From Planctomycetota bacterium (GTDB taxonomy: Bacteria > Planctomycetota > J058 > JAJDCQ01), in NCBI GenBank assembly GCA_029260755.1, contig JAJDCQ010000002.1:1-38618 (forward strand): a stretch of DNA of 38,618 nt. The letters run 5' to 3'. A program made the position numbers and the translations under genes. The notes under the pieces were generated by a model that was not told the origin of the DNA, did no database searches, and was given only the letters and a program-made list of their open reading frames with translations. Shown in pieces: positions 1-8,820 of the stretch (its first letter is position 1; every line of letters starts with the position of its first letter).

Positions 1-1
1 C

Positions 2-727
2 GCCGCCCGCGCCTGCGAGCGCTCCACGATCGTCCGCGAGGCGTTCGAACGAGGCGAGATCTCGTATGGCAAGGTCGACGAGATCGCCCGGCTCTCCCGC
101 GGAGACGACATCGAGCGCTGGCTCGATCTCGCCCGCGAGAAACCGCGCGACGTCCTCCGCGAGGGGATCGACCGCGACGAACGGTTCCTCCCGCCCGACG
201 GGCCGAACCGGATCATCCGCTTCGAGGTCGAGGCCGACCAGTGGAACCGGATCCAGGCTGCCATCGAGAAGGTCCGTCGGGTCGGCGGCGCCGAGGTCGG
301 CCTCGCCGAGGCGTTCGACGTGATCGCCCACAACTACCTCGAGACCCCCCTCGACGAGTCCGAGGTCCTCGATCCGCCCGTCGATGCCTCGGCCGCGCGG
401 GACGCTCCCGAATCGGAGTTGCGCGGCGCACCCGCCCCTGAGGCCGAGCTCGAGCGGGACCGGCTCTTCCGCCAGGACGTCCTGCAACGCTACGGCTGGA
501 TCTGCGCCATCCCCGGGTGCGGCTGCCGGGTCAACCTGGAGGTCGACCACATCGTCCCGCGATCCCGAGCTCCCGAGCGGCGGTGGGACCCGGACAACGT
601 CGCTCCCCTTTGTCGCGGCCATCACCGGCTCAAGACCGACGGCATCATCAAGATCTCGGGGAAGGCGCCCGACGGAACCCTCATCGTGGAGCGACCGCGG
701 GAGTCCCGGGATTGTGCTCTCGTCTGA
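2..727 (+). CDS. HNH endonuclease, 5' end outside the window
   Basis: The frame is open from the first bases of the window, so the N-terminus is missing; 241 residues remain. The last 70 residues form an HNH nuclease fold: a Cys-rich knuckle (CAIPGCGC, about residues 170-177), then EVDHIVPRS with D182 and H183, DN with N199, and CRGHH with H207 and H208. These are the metal-binding and catalytic positions of the family. Upstream is a helical, charged region of the kind that precedes HNH in the 13E12/DUF222-like proteins, and a low-complexity linker joins the two. Such proteins are common in high-GC genomes, often in several copies, and their biological substrate is mostly unknown. The HNH call is firm; membership of the 13E12 group is inferred from layout only. 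Confidence 0.85.
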   Translation, partial: AARACERSTIVREAFERGEISYGKVDEIARLSRGDDIERWLDLAREKPRDVLREGIDRDERFLPPDGPNRIIRFEVEADQWNRIQAAIEKVRRVGGAEVGLAEAFDVIAHNYLETPLDESEVLDPPVDASAARDAPESELRGAPAPEAELERDRLFRQDVLQRYGWICAIPGCGCRVNLEVDHIVPRSRAPERRWDPDNVAPLCRGHHRLKTDGIIKISGKAPDGTLIVERPRESRDCALV

Positions 728-1175
728 TCGACCCGCTGCCCGGCGGACAAGATGCGCGCGCGCAACGACGGATTCCAGGGGTGAGGTCCAGGATCGACAC
801 CAGAGGGCCGGGTCACACGAGCCGCCGCGACAGATTCGCTCGTGTGATTCCTGGACCTGACCCCTTCGATTCACACCAGACAACTCTCGCACGGTGCGAG
901 AGGCTGGGTTCGCACGGCTCCGACGCTCGGCAAGCGCCGGTGCGCGGCGCAACGCAGACGGCGCGGGCCCCCGGGCGACCGCGAGTGGATAGCATTCCGG
1001 ACGCCACGCCCGCGGGTGAACCGCGGATCGAACCTGACCGGCTCGATGCGAGGCAGGGGGCGGCGACGGGTCGAGGACGACGCCACCTGCTCCCGAGCTG
1101 ATCGCGGGCCGTTCACCCCAGGTCGAGGTAGCGGGCTCGGTAGCAGATGAGGCTCACGACGCGGGGACCCTCACT
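728..1175. other. Gene-free stretch between HNH gene and acyl-CoA synthetase
   Basis: About 450 bases lie between the HNH stop and the stop of the convergent acyl-CoA synthetase gene. The only open frames here are short and Arg/Pro/Ser-rich, with no recognisable protein and no ribosome site. The one structured element is the nested inverted repeat at 784-858. I see no T-run terminator. Confidence 0.6.
784..858. repeat. Nested inverted repeat, possible REP-like hairpin
   Basis: Two perfect 10-base arms pair with each other: AGGTCCAGGA at 784-793 with TCCTGGACCT at 849-858, and inside them TCACACGAGC at 813-822 with GCTCGTGTGA at 838-847. On the right side the arms are separated by one base; on the left, 19 extra bases would form a bulge. 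The right arm runs into GACCTGACCCC, similar in look to the palindromic repeats found near REP-associated transposases (recalled resemblance, not tested). No transposase gene is present. It could also act as a bidirectional terminator for the two convergent genes. Confidence 0.6.
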
Positions 1176-3170
1176 CTAGTCGAACGTCTCGTCGTCGTAC
1201 ATCGCGTCGAGCTGCTCGCGGTAGACCTTGGCGATCGCGTTGCGACGCATCTTCATCGTCGGGGTGAGCGTCTCGGCGTCCTGGGTGAAGTCCTCGGGCA
1301 GGATCGTCCAGCGCTTCACCTGCTCGGGTGGGCTCAGGTCGCGGTTGGCGTTCTCCATCGCCTCGTCGACGAGCCGCTTGACCATCTCGTTGTCGATCAC
1401 CATGGCCATGTCGGTGGGCAGCTCGAGCGCGCGCGTCTGGGCCCAGAGGCGGAGCTCCTCCTCGTCCAGGGTGATGAGGCCGACGCAGTACTTGCGCTTG
1501 TCGCCGAAGACGAGCGCCTGGCTGATCTGGGGGCACTGCTTGATCAGGTTCTCGACCACCTGCGGCGCGACGTACTTCCCGGCGGACGTCTTGATGAGGT
1601 CCTTCTTGCGGTCGGTGATCTTCAGGAACCCGTCGGCGTCGACCTCGCCGATGTCGCCGCTCTTGAACCAGCCGTCCTCGGTGAAGGCCTCGGTCGTCGC
1701 CGCCTCGTTCTTGTAGTAGCCGCGCATGTTGCCGGGGCCGCGGATGAGGATCTCGCCGTCCTCGGCGATCCGGATCCGCACCTCGGGGATCGGCTTGCCG
1801 ACGGTGCCGAACTTGAAGTCCTCGACCCGGTTCAGGGTGGCCGGCGCGGCCGTCTCGGTGAGGCCGTAGCCCTCGACGATGAGGATCCCGATCGCGTGGA
1901 AGAACTCGAGGATCTCGATCGAGATCGGCGCGCCGCCGCTCGTGAGGTAGCGGACGCGGTCGAATCCGGGCTGCGCACGGATCTTCCGGAACACGAGCGT
2001 CTCGGCGACCCGGTGCTGGAGCCCGAGCCACCGCGGGATCGGCAGGCGCTGCCGCTTCAGGGCCGCGACGCGTCGCCCGATGCCGACCGCCCAGTGGAAG
2101 ATCCGCTGCCGGCGCGCCGGCGCCTGGCTCACCGTCGTCTGGATCCGCGAGTAGAACTTCTCCCAGATGCGGGGGACGCTCGCCTGCACGGTCGGACGGA
2201 TCTCGCGGATCTCGTCGAGCAGCACATCGAGCGAGCTACAGTGGGCGCCGGGGACGCCCATCCACGCGCCGGCGTAGCTGGCGATCCGCTGGAGGCTGTG
2301 GGCGAGCGGCAGGAAGATCAGGCTCCGGTCGCTCGGGTAGCACGGGAGCACCCGACACGCGCTCTCGACGATCGCGTAGATCCCGCCGTGGGTGAGCATG
2401 ACGCCCTTGGGCGGCCCGGTCGTCCCGCTCGTGTACATGATCGTGGCGAGGTCGCCCTCGCGCACCTGGTCGCAGCGCGCGTCGAAGCGCTTCGGGTCCT
2501 TCGCCTCGGCGGCCGCGCCGAGCGCGTTGAGCGCCTCGAGCGAGAGGACGCGCGCCGCGCGGGCCTGCTCCGGGTCGCGGATCGCTCCGGGCGCCGGCTC
2601 GAACACGATCAGCCGCTCGAGGCTCGGGCACGCGCCCGCCTTCGTCGCGAACGCCTCGACCTTCTTGAGCTGCTCGTCATCCTCGCAGAAGACCAGCCGC
2701 GCCTCGCTGTGCTCGACGATGTACTCGCACTGCGCCGGCGAGCTCGTCGGGTAGATCCCGACGGTGACCCCGCCGCAGCAGAGGATCGCCCCGTCGGCCC
2801 GGCCCCACTCGGGGCGCGTGTTCGAGAGGATCACGACCCGGTCGCCCGGCTCGATCCCGAGCTCGGCGAGGCCGAGGGTCGCCCAGCGGAGCTCGCGCTC
2901 GAGGTCCGACCCGGTCGAGGGGACCCACGTCCCCGCCGCCCCGTCGCCCGCGTCGGGCTCGCGCACCTTGCGCCAGCTCAGGGTGTCGACGCGGCTCTCG
3001 CGGAGGCGCCGGCGCAGGATCTCGGGGACCGTCCGGCGGTTGCTCCCGACGCCTCGGCGCGGCGCGAGGTGGCTCCGCTCCTCGAGGTGGGCCCGGACCT
3101 CCTCGGGCGTGGCGGCGCGGCCGGCCGCCGCGTCGGCGTCGACGACGGCCGGGGCTGGTGCGCTCGACAT
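1176..3170 (-). CDS. Long-chain acyl-CoA synthetase (AMP-binding, FadD-like)
   Basis: This 664-residue protein activates fatty acids in two steps, through an acyl-adenylate to acyl-CoA, feeding beta-oxidation or lipid synthesis. The ANL-family motifs are all present: the P-loop YTSGTTGPPKGVMLTH (246-261), the adenine-site motif GYGLTET (434-440), the Asp of SGDIG (504-508) that binds the ribose, and the hinge DRKKDLIKTSAGKYVAPQ (520-537). The length and the FAD/LACS-style hinge point to long-chain synthetases of the FadD15/FAA type rather than acetyl-CoA synthetase. An N-terminal extension of about 50 residues is Ala/Arg-rich. The ATG is preceded by GAGG five bases upstream. It starts 37 bases after the cyclase gene on the same strand, so both are probably cotranscribed. 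Chain-length preference cannot be read from the sequence. Confidence 0.93.
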   Translation of the reverse strand: MSSAPAPAVVDADAAAGRAATPEEVRAHLEERSHLAPRRGVGSNRRTVPEILRRRLRESRVDTLSWRKVREPDAGDGAAGTWVPSTGSDLERELRWATLGLAELGIEPGDRVVILSNTRPEWGRADGAILCCGGVTVGIYPTSSPAQCEYIVEHSEARLVFCEDDEQLKKVEAFATKAGACPSLERLIVFEPAPGAIRDPEQARAARVLSLEALNALGAAAEAKDPKRFDARCDQVREGDLATIMYTSGTTGPPKGVMLTHGGIYAIVESACRVLPCYPSDRSLIFLPLAHSLQRIASYAGAWMGVPGAHCSSLDVLLDEIREIRPTVQASVPRIWEKFYSRIQTTVSQAPARRQRIFHWAVGIGRRVAALKRQRLPIPRWLGLQHRVAETLVFRKIRAQPGFDRVRYLTSGGAPISIEILEFFHAIGILIVEGYGLTETAAPATLNRVEDFKFGTVGKPIPEVRIRIAEDGEILIRGPGNMRGYYKNEAATTEAFTEDGWFKSGDIGEVDADGFLKITDRKKDLIKTSAGKYVAPQVVENLIKQCPQISQALVFGDKRKYCVGLITLDEEELRLWAQTRALELPTDMAMVIDNEMVKRLVDEAMENANRDLSPPEQVKRWTILPEDFTQDAETLTPTMKMRRNAIAKVYREQLDAMYDDETFD

Positions 3171-3207
3171 GGCGGCCTCGCTCGGAGGGGGAGGGGTGGC
3201 CCGGCGG

Positions 3208-5256
3208 CTACTTCCGGCTCATCTCGTCGAGCGACTTGTCGCTGTCGATGAGCGCGTCGTTGTAGAGGACCGCCAGCTTCGTTCCGGTGAAGTCGACGAC
3301 CGCCTGGACGCTGAAGCCAGGGTGGCCGGGGATCGCGCTGAGGTTGCGGATCGTGAACGGGAGCTCGTACTCGTCGAGCTCCTGAACCTTGAGGGTGGCC
3401 GACTCCGTCGCGGGCGAGGGCTCGTCGAAGAAGACGGCCAGCGCGGCGTAGCGCTCGCTCGCCGGGTCGATCTTCTTGAGCTTGACGATCAGCCCGTCCT
3501 GGCCGCCCGCGTGGATCGGGAGCGACGAGACGTGGAGGTTCGGGTCCGCCGTCCGGGTGCCGCGGATCGAGTAGATCGTCACCTCGGCCTGGCGGCCCTT
3601 CACCGGCGTCTTGCCGATGTTGATCGCGAAGAGCCCGTGCCGCGCCCGCTCGAACGTCGTCTCGGCCGCGTAGACCTGCCCGCGGCCGGCCTTGCTCTCG
3701 ACGCGCTGGGCGAGGTTCACGTTGTCGCCGATGCAGGTGTACTCCATCCGGCGCTCGGAGCCGATGTTGCCGGCGATGAACGAGCCCGAGTTGAGCCCAA
3801 TTCCCATGTTGATCTGGGTCTTGTCCTCTTCCTTCAGGTCGAAGTTGAAGACGTAGAGCTGGTTCTGCATCTCCAGGGCGGCCTCGCAGGCCTTGAGCGC
3901 CTCGTCGTCGACCGGGATCGGCACGTTCCACTCGGCCATGATCGCGTCGCCGCCGAACTTGTCGATGGTGCCCTTGTTCTTGAAGATGATGTCGACCATG
4001 ATCCGGAAGTAGCGGTTGATCCGCTCGACCACCTCCTCGGGCGCCATCTTCTCGGTCATCGTGGTGAATCCGATGATGTCCGAGAAGAAGACGGTCCCCT
4101 CGCGCATGGAGCCGCCGGGCTTGAGGTCGATCTCCTTGCTGATGATCTTCTTCGCCAGCTCGGGGTTGAAGTAGCGCTGCATGTTCGTCAGCGCCTCGGT
4201 GTCCTTCTGGACCTGGTCGATCAGCTTGACGTTCTTGATGAACGTGGCCGCCTGGGCGGCGATGCCGGTGAGGAGGTTGAGGTCGTCCGGCGTGAACTTC
4301 TTGGCCCGGTCCTGGGTGTCGATGTGAATGATGCCGAACACCTCGTCCCGGTAGATCAGCGGAACGCACATCATCGACAGGATCCGGAAGTTGAGGATGC
4401 TCATCCCGCCGCTGAAGCGAGAGTCCTCCATCGCGTTGCTCGAGAGGATCGAGCGCTGCTGCTCGTAGGCGCGCTTCGCGATCGTCTTGCTGATCGTGAC
4501 CTGGTCGCCGGCCTCCCCGTCGCGCTTCTGGATGCACCGCGGCTCGAGCGTGTCGAACCGGTCGCCCATCATGATGAAGCCGCGGTCGGCCTGCGGGAAG
4601 CTGCCGAACAGGTTCGTCATGATCTCGCTGAGCAGATCGTCGAGGTCGCGGATCTGGGCGAGGCTCTGGCTGATCCGGTGGTAGAGGTTGAGCCGCTTCT
4701 CGAGGTTGGCGACCGCCGAGGCGCTCCCCGCCTTCGGGTCGAGGCGCGTGCTGTCGGTGAAGATCAGGCTCGCGTCGAGGGCGTAGTCCTCGAGGCTGTC
4801 CTCCTCGGCTCCGTCCTGGAAGACGACGCTCTTGTCCGGGTCGAGCCCCGCGGCGGCGATGTGGGCGCCGCTGCCCGTCGGCGCCGCGCCCGGCCCGCCC
4901 GGGATCGTCGCGGCGACCATGCCGCTCGAGAACGGGAGGCCGTCGCCGCCGCCGAGCGCCGGCATCGCGCCGCTGCCGACGCAGTAGCGCATGTTGACGC
5001 CGCCGACCGTGAGCACGTCGCCCTCGATGAGCGGCCGACGGGTGATCCGCTCGTTGTTGACGTAGGTGCCGTTGCTGCTGTTCCGGTCCTCGACGACGAA
5101 GTGGCCGTTCTCGTTGACGAACTGGAAGTGGACGCGGCTGACGCCGGGCGCGAAGACCTGGATCGCGTTGGCCGGATCGCGCCCGACCATCTCGCCGCCG
5201 CTGAGGGGATACTGACGGTCCTTGTTGGGACCGTTGAGTATCAGTATGACAGGCAT
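3208..5256 (-). CDS. Class III adenylate cyclase with FHA and GAF domains
   Basis: This soluble protein of 682 residues makes a cyclic nucleotide. Domains in order: FHA (about 1-92, with GRDPANAIQV, SRVHFQF and NSSNGTYVN, the phospho-threonine-binding signature), a low-complexity linker, GAF (about 195-345), and a class III cyclase (about 385-545). The two metal-binding aspartates are D393 (FFSDIIGFT) and D437 (FGGDAIM). N514 and R518 (NLAQR) match the transition-state pair. K433 and T507 fall at the base-selecting positions, and a Lys/Thr pair favours ATP, so cAMP is the likely product (inference). About 135 further residues follow, of no family I recognise. The FHA domain suggests control by Ser/Thr kinases, of which five are encoded nearby, and GAF suggests a small ligand. 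The gene leads a probable two-gene transcript with the acyl-CoA synthetase. Confidence 0.92.
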   Translation of the reverse strand: MPVILILNGPNKDRQYPLSGGEMVGRDPANAIQVFAPGVSRVHFQFVNENGHFVVEDRNSSNGTYVNNERITRRPLIEGDVLTVGGVNMRYCVGSGAMPALGGGDGLPFSSGMVAATIPGGPGAAPTGSGAHIAAAGLDPDKSVVFQDGAEEDSLEDYALDASLIFTDSTRLDPKAGSASAVANLEKRLNLYHRISQSLAQIRDLDDLLSEIMTNLFGSFPQADRGFIMMGDRFDTLEPRCIQKRDGEAGDQVTISKTIAKRAYEQQRSILSSNAMEDSRFSGGMSILNFRILSMMCVPLIYRDEVFGIIHIDTQDRAKKFTPDDLNLLTGIAAQAATFIKNVKLIDQVQKDTEALTNMQRYFNPELAKKIISKEIDLKPGGSMREGTVFFSDIIGFTTMTEKMAPEEVVERINRYFRIMVDIIFKNKGTIDKFGGDAIMAEWNVPIPVDDEALKACEAALEMQNQLYVFNFDLKEEDKTQINMGIGLNSGSFIAGNIGSERRMEYTCIGDNVNLAQRVESKAGRGQVYAAETTFERARHGLFAINIGKTPVKGRQAEVTIYSIRGTRTADPNLHVSSLPIHAGGQDGLIVKLKKIDPASERYAALAVFFDEPSPATESATLKVQELDEYELPFTIRNLSAIPGHPGFSVQAVVDFTGTKLAVLYNDALIDSDKSLDEMSRK

Positions 5257-5321
5257 GGTTCGTCCCGTAGGGCTCCAGAGCCGGCACGCGTCGCAGACGC
5301 AAGAGCCGGCGGGGAACGCCG

Positions 5322-6536
5322 ATGAGCACCGTTCGTGAGCGCCGAGATGATAGCATCCCCCGAGGGCAGGAGTCCAACGGCGGGCGCCCCGATGGTCGCC
5401 GCGATGCTGCCATCGCGCAAGGGGTTGTGACGCCGGGCGACCCGGCGAATCGCCGGGCGTCGTCGGTCGCCCCGCCCGCGGACGGCGCGAGTCGGATCGT
5501 CTCCTGGGACGGCCGACCCCTCTATGGCGTTTCGGACGGGTCGATCCGCGAGGCCGATCCGAGCGCCGCGGCCGGACGGGGGCCGCTCGGCGCGCTCCGC
5601 CGGCGGCTCCGCGAGAAGGCCTGGGTCTACCTCGGGATCTACGGGCGCGACCTCGTGAGCGGCCTCGCCGTCGTCGACGCCGGCTACCTCGGGACGAGCT
5701 TCGCCTATCTCTTCGACCGGGCCGACCGCACGCTTCGCGGGTTCGAGGGGCAGTCGCCGCTCGCCATGGCCGTCCGGGTGGACCGCCACACCGCCCACGG
5801 GCTGGTGAGCTGGGAGCGGGGCGCCGAGCGGCTCGTGATCGAGAGCGACGACCGCGTCGGGCAGCGCCGCGTCCACGGCCGGCTCCCGGTCGGGCGCGAG
5901 GAGCTCGCGATCGATCTCGTCATCGACGACGACCTCGAGGCGGTCGTGCCGCTCCAGGTCGTCCGCCCTCGCGACAAGGCGACCCAGGCCTGGAGCTTCA
6001 CCCACAAGGCGGCCGGGTTGCCCGTCCGCGGCACCATCGTCGTGCGGGCGGCCGGCGGGCGGCGCGTTCGCGAGCTCACCCTCGACCCGTCCCGCGACCG
6101 GGTGGCGATCGACTTCACCGCCGGCTACCCCGCCTACGACACGACGTGGGAGTGGGCGTCGCTCGCCGGCTTCGCCGCCGACGCGGCCGGCACGCCGGTC
6201 GGCCTGAACCTCGTCACGCCGATCCACCACCCGGTGTGGAACGAGAACGCCTTCTGGATCGACGGGCGGCGCGTCCCGGTCGGGGTGACCCGCTTCGACC
6301 GACCGGCCGAGGGGGCGAGCGACCAGACCTGGCGGATCGTCACCGAGGACGGACGGGTCGACCTCGTCTTCCGCCCCGAGGGCGAGCGCGCCGAGACGAT
6401 CGACCTCAAGATCGTGGCGAGCCGCTTCCGCCAGCCGATCGGCGCGTTCTCGGGAACGCTCCGCGACGAGTCGGGAGCGAGCTGGTCGATCGAGGGCGTC
6501 CCCGGGGTGTGCGAGCACCACGTGGCCCGCTGGTAG
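5322..6536 (+). CDS. DUF2804 family protein
   Basis: This protein of 404 residues resembles the DUF2804 family, whose function is unknown; I base this on the overall pattern and the C-terminal GVCEHHVARW (395-404), which matches the conserved end of the family. Other conserved-looking segments are KAWVYLGIYGRDLVSG (about 105-120), TPIHHPVWNENAFWIDG (about 302-318) and the SRFRQPIGAFSG block. It has no signal peptide or membrane span. The first 40-50 residues are polar and Arg-rich, unlike the rest, and overlap a candidate promoter for the opposite gene; a GTG at 5427 is an in-frame alternative start giving 369 residues. It converges with kinase A, with only four bases between stops and no visible terminator. 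Confidence 0.75.
   Translation: MSTVRERRDDSIPRGQESNGGRPDGRRDAAIAQGVVTPGDPANRRASSVAPPADGASRIVSWDGRPLYGVSDGSIREADPSAAAGRGPLGALRRRLREKAWVYLGIYGRDLVSGLAVVDAGYLGTSFAYLFDRADRTLRGFEGQSPLAMAVRVDRHTAHGLVSWERGAERLVIESDDRVGQRRVHGRLPVGREELAIDLVIDDDLEAVVPLQVVRPRDKATQAWSFTHKAAGLPVRGTIVVRAAGGRRVRELTLDPSRDRVAIDFTAGYPAYDTTWEWASLAGFAADAAGTPVGLNLVTPIHHPVWNENAFWIDGRRVPVGVTRFDRPAEGASDQTWRIVTEDGRVDLVFRPEGERAETIDLKIVASRFRQPIGAFSGTLRDESGASWSIEGVPGVCEHHVARW
5347..5355 (-). promoter_or_regulatory. Candidate extended -10 promoter for the cyclase gene
   Basis: Read on the minus strand this is TGCTATCAT, an extended -10 (TGn) with five of six bases of TATAAT, rare in such GC-rich DNA. Transcription would begin near 5340 and give a leader of about 84 bases before the cyclase ATG. 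A weak -35 (TTGGAC) lies 19 bases upstream. It falls inside the first codons of the divergent DUF2804 frame if that gene starts at 5322. Confidence 0.4.
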
Positions 6537-6540
6537 CGCC

Positions 6541-8820
6541 TCAGCGCGTCTCGGTCCACGCGTCCGCGGGCGCGTCGAGCTTCCCGGGGTCGGCGCCGCT
6601 TCCGCCGAGCCCCGCGACGACGACGACCTGACAGCCGTCGGGGCCGCGGCTGCTCCGGGCATCGCCTCCGCGACCGCCCGCTCCGAGCCAGAGCGCGTCG
6701 GCGCCGTCGCCCGCGACGGCGATGCTCCAGGCCGTTCCACGCGGTGAGAGACGCACGCTCTTGCCGTCGGGGGCGCCGTCGCGTCCGTGCGCGCCGATGA
6801 CTATGTGGACGCGACCGTCGTTCGAGATGAGGTCGGTCTGGCCGGTCTCGGGGCGGTGGCTGTCGGCGAACGCGCGGATGAGGCGCTTCGCGTCGGTCTC
6901 GTCGCTGCGCGCGTAGCGGAGGAGATCGGCGAGCTGATCGATCGTCGTCTCGGGTCCGATCGCCGGGTGACTCACCGGCGCCTGGCGATGGCCGTGGCGT
7001 GGCGCGAGCACCAGGACGACGATGAGGGCGACGATCACCCCCGCGGCGACGCCCGCGATGAGCACGCCGCGGCCGGCGCCCTTGGCGCCGCTGCCGCCGC
7101 GCGGGATCCGGGGGTGGCGGCCGCGTCGCCCGCCTCGTCCGTCGCCTCGTCCGTCGCCCGGCGCGTCGCTCTCGCTCTCGGGGGCGGTGTCGCCGGTGCG
7201 CGCCGTTCGCCCGACCTCGAACGGGTCGTCCTTCTTCGGCCCGTCCCGCCAGGTGTCCTCGGCGAATCCTCGACCGCCCGGCGCCGGCGCCTCGCCGCCG
7301 CCGCGGGCCTCGGGCGCCCCGCCGCCGAAGCCTCCCGAGAACGCCGAGGGCGGCAGCGCGGCGACGCCCGCCGAGGGCGGCGGATGGGCCGGCGAGGGGA
7401 TCGGTCCGCCGCCGGGCTGCGTGATCGGGGAGGGCCCTCCCGGCACGGTGCCGTGCGGCCCCTGCGCCGCGGTCGCCCGCGGGTTCTCCGGCGGTCGGCC
7501 TGCTCCGCCGGCGTCCGCACCTTCGCGGCGGCGCCGCTCGTCCTGACGGGCGGCGTCGGCGCGCTCGACGTCCTTGATGTCGAGATGGAGGACGCTCACG
7601 ACCGGGTTCACCCCGAGCGGGTCCTTGCTCGGTTCGACCTCGCTGCTCGGCATGTCGACGTGGAGCGCGCTCACCGCCGGGTTGACGTCCGCGGCCGGGG
7701 CGCCCGCCTCGGCGGGGGCGTTCGAGAATCCGGGCGGAACGACGCCGCCGGCCGACGGCGGACCGCCTCCGTCGGCCGTCGCCCGCGGCGGGATCGAGCC
7801 GAACGCCGATGGCGGCGGGTCGGGCGCGTCCGAGCCGGGCGCCGGCGCCGCCTCGCGCTCCGCGCTCGGCTTCGGCTCGCGGACGCTCTCGGAGTCGCGC
7901 TTCAGGCGGATCCTCCGGCTGCTTTCGGCGTCGCGCTCGAGGACGACGTCGAGCGCCGCGGCGAACTCCTCGGCCGACCTCGGCCGGCTGTAGGGCTGGC
8001 GCGCGAGCGCGCGACGGCAGAGGTCGTCGATCGGCTTCGGGATGTGGGGGGCCAGCTCCGAGAGCGGGACCGGGTCGCTCGTCACGATCTTGCGGAAGAG
8101 CGCCCCGGGGGACTTCTCCTCGAACGGGTAGCGCCCCGTCACGCAGTAGAAGAGCGTCGCGCCGAGCGACCGGACGTCGGTGAGCGGTCCGACCGGTCCG
8201 AACATGTCCGGATTGATCTGCTCGGGCGCGAGGTAGGCCGGCGTCCCGACGAACTTGTTCCGCCCGGTGACGAGGCTGCCCGCGTCGATCTCGACGTCCT
8301 TCGCGAGGCCGAAGTCGACGAGGAAGGGTCGCGCCGGCGTGAGGATGATGTTCTCGGGCTTGACGTCGCGATGGAGGATGTTGCGGCCGTGCGCGTAGTG
8401 GAGCGTCTTGGCGACCTCGCGCAGCGCCATGAGCAGCTCGCGGATCGACGCCGGCCGGTGGACCGCCTGGTCGAGCGTCTCGCCCTCGAGGAAGTCGGTG
8501 ACGAGGAAGAGCAGCCCGGCGTCCTCGCCGTAGTCGTAGACCTTCGGGATCGATGGGTGGCGCAGGTGCTTGAGGACGCGCGCCTCGCGCTCGAAGCGCG
8601 CGCTCTGGATCTCGCCGTCGCCCTGGGGCTGGCGGACCATCACCTTGAGGGCGACCGTCCGCCCGCGCTTGGTGTCGCGGGCACGGTAGACGACGCCCAT
8701 GCCGCCGCGACCCACCTCGGCCTCGACGCGGTAGCGACCGAACTGGAGCGCGGTGTCCGGCTTGGGCTGGAACCGCCTGCCGCTCTTCAGGGCGAGCCGG
8801 ACGCTCTGGCCGTCGATCAA
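6541..8820 (-). CDS. Ser/Thr protein kinase A, single-span, with acid/Pro-rich linker
   Basis: This Hanks-type kinase has 759 residues from the chosen TTG start. Kinase domain about 29-300: glycine loop GRGGMGVVYRA, catalytic Lys K59 (TVALK), HRDVKPEN (150-157, D152 catalytic), DFG (169-171), APE (198-200). A long Pro/Gly/Ala/Asp linker (about 305-585) follows, then one membrane span (about 586-606) and a roughly 150-residue outer domain of no known family. The linker contains an imperfect duplicate, VNPAVSALHVD (379-389) and VNPVVSVLHLD (404-414). TTG at 8820 is chosen because GGAGGAG lies 8 bases upstream, and a TATACT -10 box sits 30 bases before it; an ATG at 8850 would overlap that box and has no ribosome site. 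Substrate unknown. It is divergent from kinase B, 127 bases apart. Confidence 0.9.
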   Translation of the reverse strand: MIDGQSVRLALKSGRRFQPKPDTALQFGRYRVEAEVGRGGMGVVYRARDTKRGRTVALKVMVRQPQGDGEIQSARFEREARVLKHLRHPSIPKVYDYGEDAGLLFLVTDFLEGETLDQAVHRPASIRELLMALREVAKTLHYAHGRNILHRDVKPENIILTPARPFLVDFGLAKDVEIDAGSLVTGRNKFVGTPAYLAPEQINPDMFGPVGPLTDVRSLGATLFYCVTGRYPFEEKSPGALFRKIVTSDPVPLSELAPHIPKPIDDLCRRALARQPYSRPRSAEEFAAALDVVLERDAESSRRIRLKRDSESVREPKPSAEREAAPAPGSDAPDPPPSAFGSIPPRATADGGGPPSAGGVVPPGFSNAPAEAGAPAADVNPAVSALHVDMPSSEVEPSKDPLGVNPVVSVLHLDIKDVERADAARQDERRRREGADAGGAGRPPENPRATAAQGPHGTVPGGPSPITQPGGGPIPSPAHPPPSAGVAALPPSAFSGGFGGGAPEARGGGEAPAPGGRGFAEDTWRDGPKKDDPFEVGRTARTGDTAPESESDAPGDGRGDGRGGRRGRHPRIPRGGSGAKGAGRGVLIAGVAAGVIVALIVVLVLAPRHGHRQAPVSHPAIGPETTIDQLADLLRYARSDETDAKRLIRAFADSHRPETGQTDLISNDGRVHIVIGAHGRDGAPDGKSVRLSPRGTAWSIAVAGDGADALWLGAGGRGGDARSSRGPDGCQVVVVAGLGGSGADPGKLDAPADAWTETR

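Noticed and set aside
517..1116. Small genes in the stretch after the HNH gene, both strands
   Set aside because: Frames are short, Arg/Ser/Pro-rich, overlap the inverted repeat and lack ribosome sites.
3208..5256. Guanylate cyclase call
   Set aside because: The Lys/Thr pair at the base-selecting positions (K433, T507) favours ATP over GTP.
6520..6560. Terminator between the convergent DUF2804 and kinase A genes
   Set aside because: The stops are four bases apart and I see no stem followed by a T-run; termination here may be Rho-dependent or overlapping.
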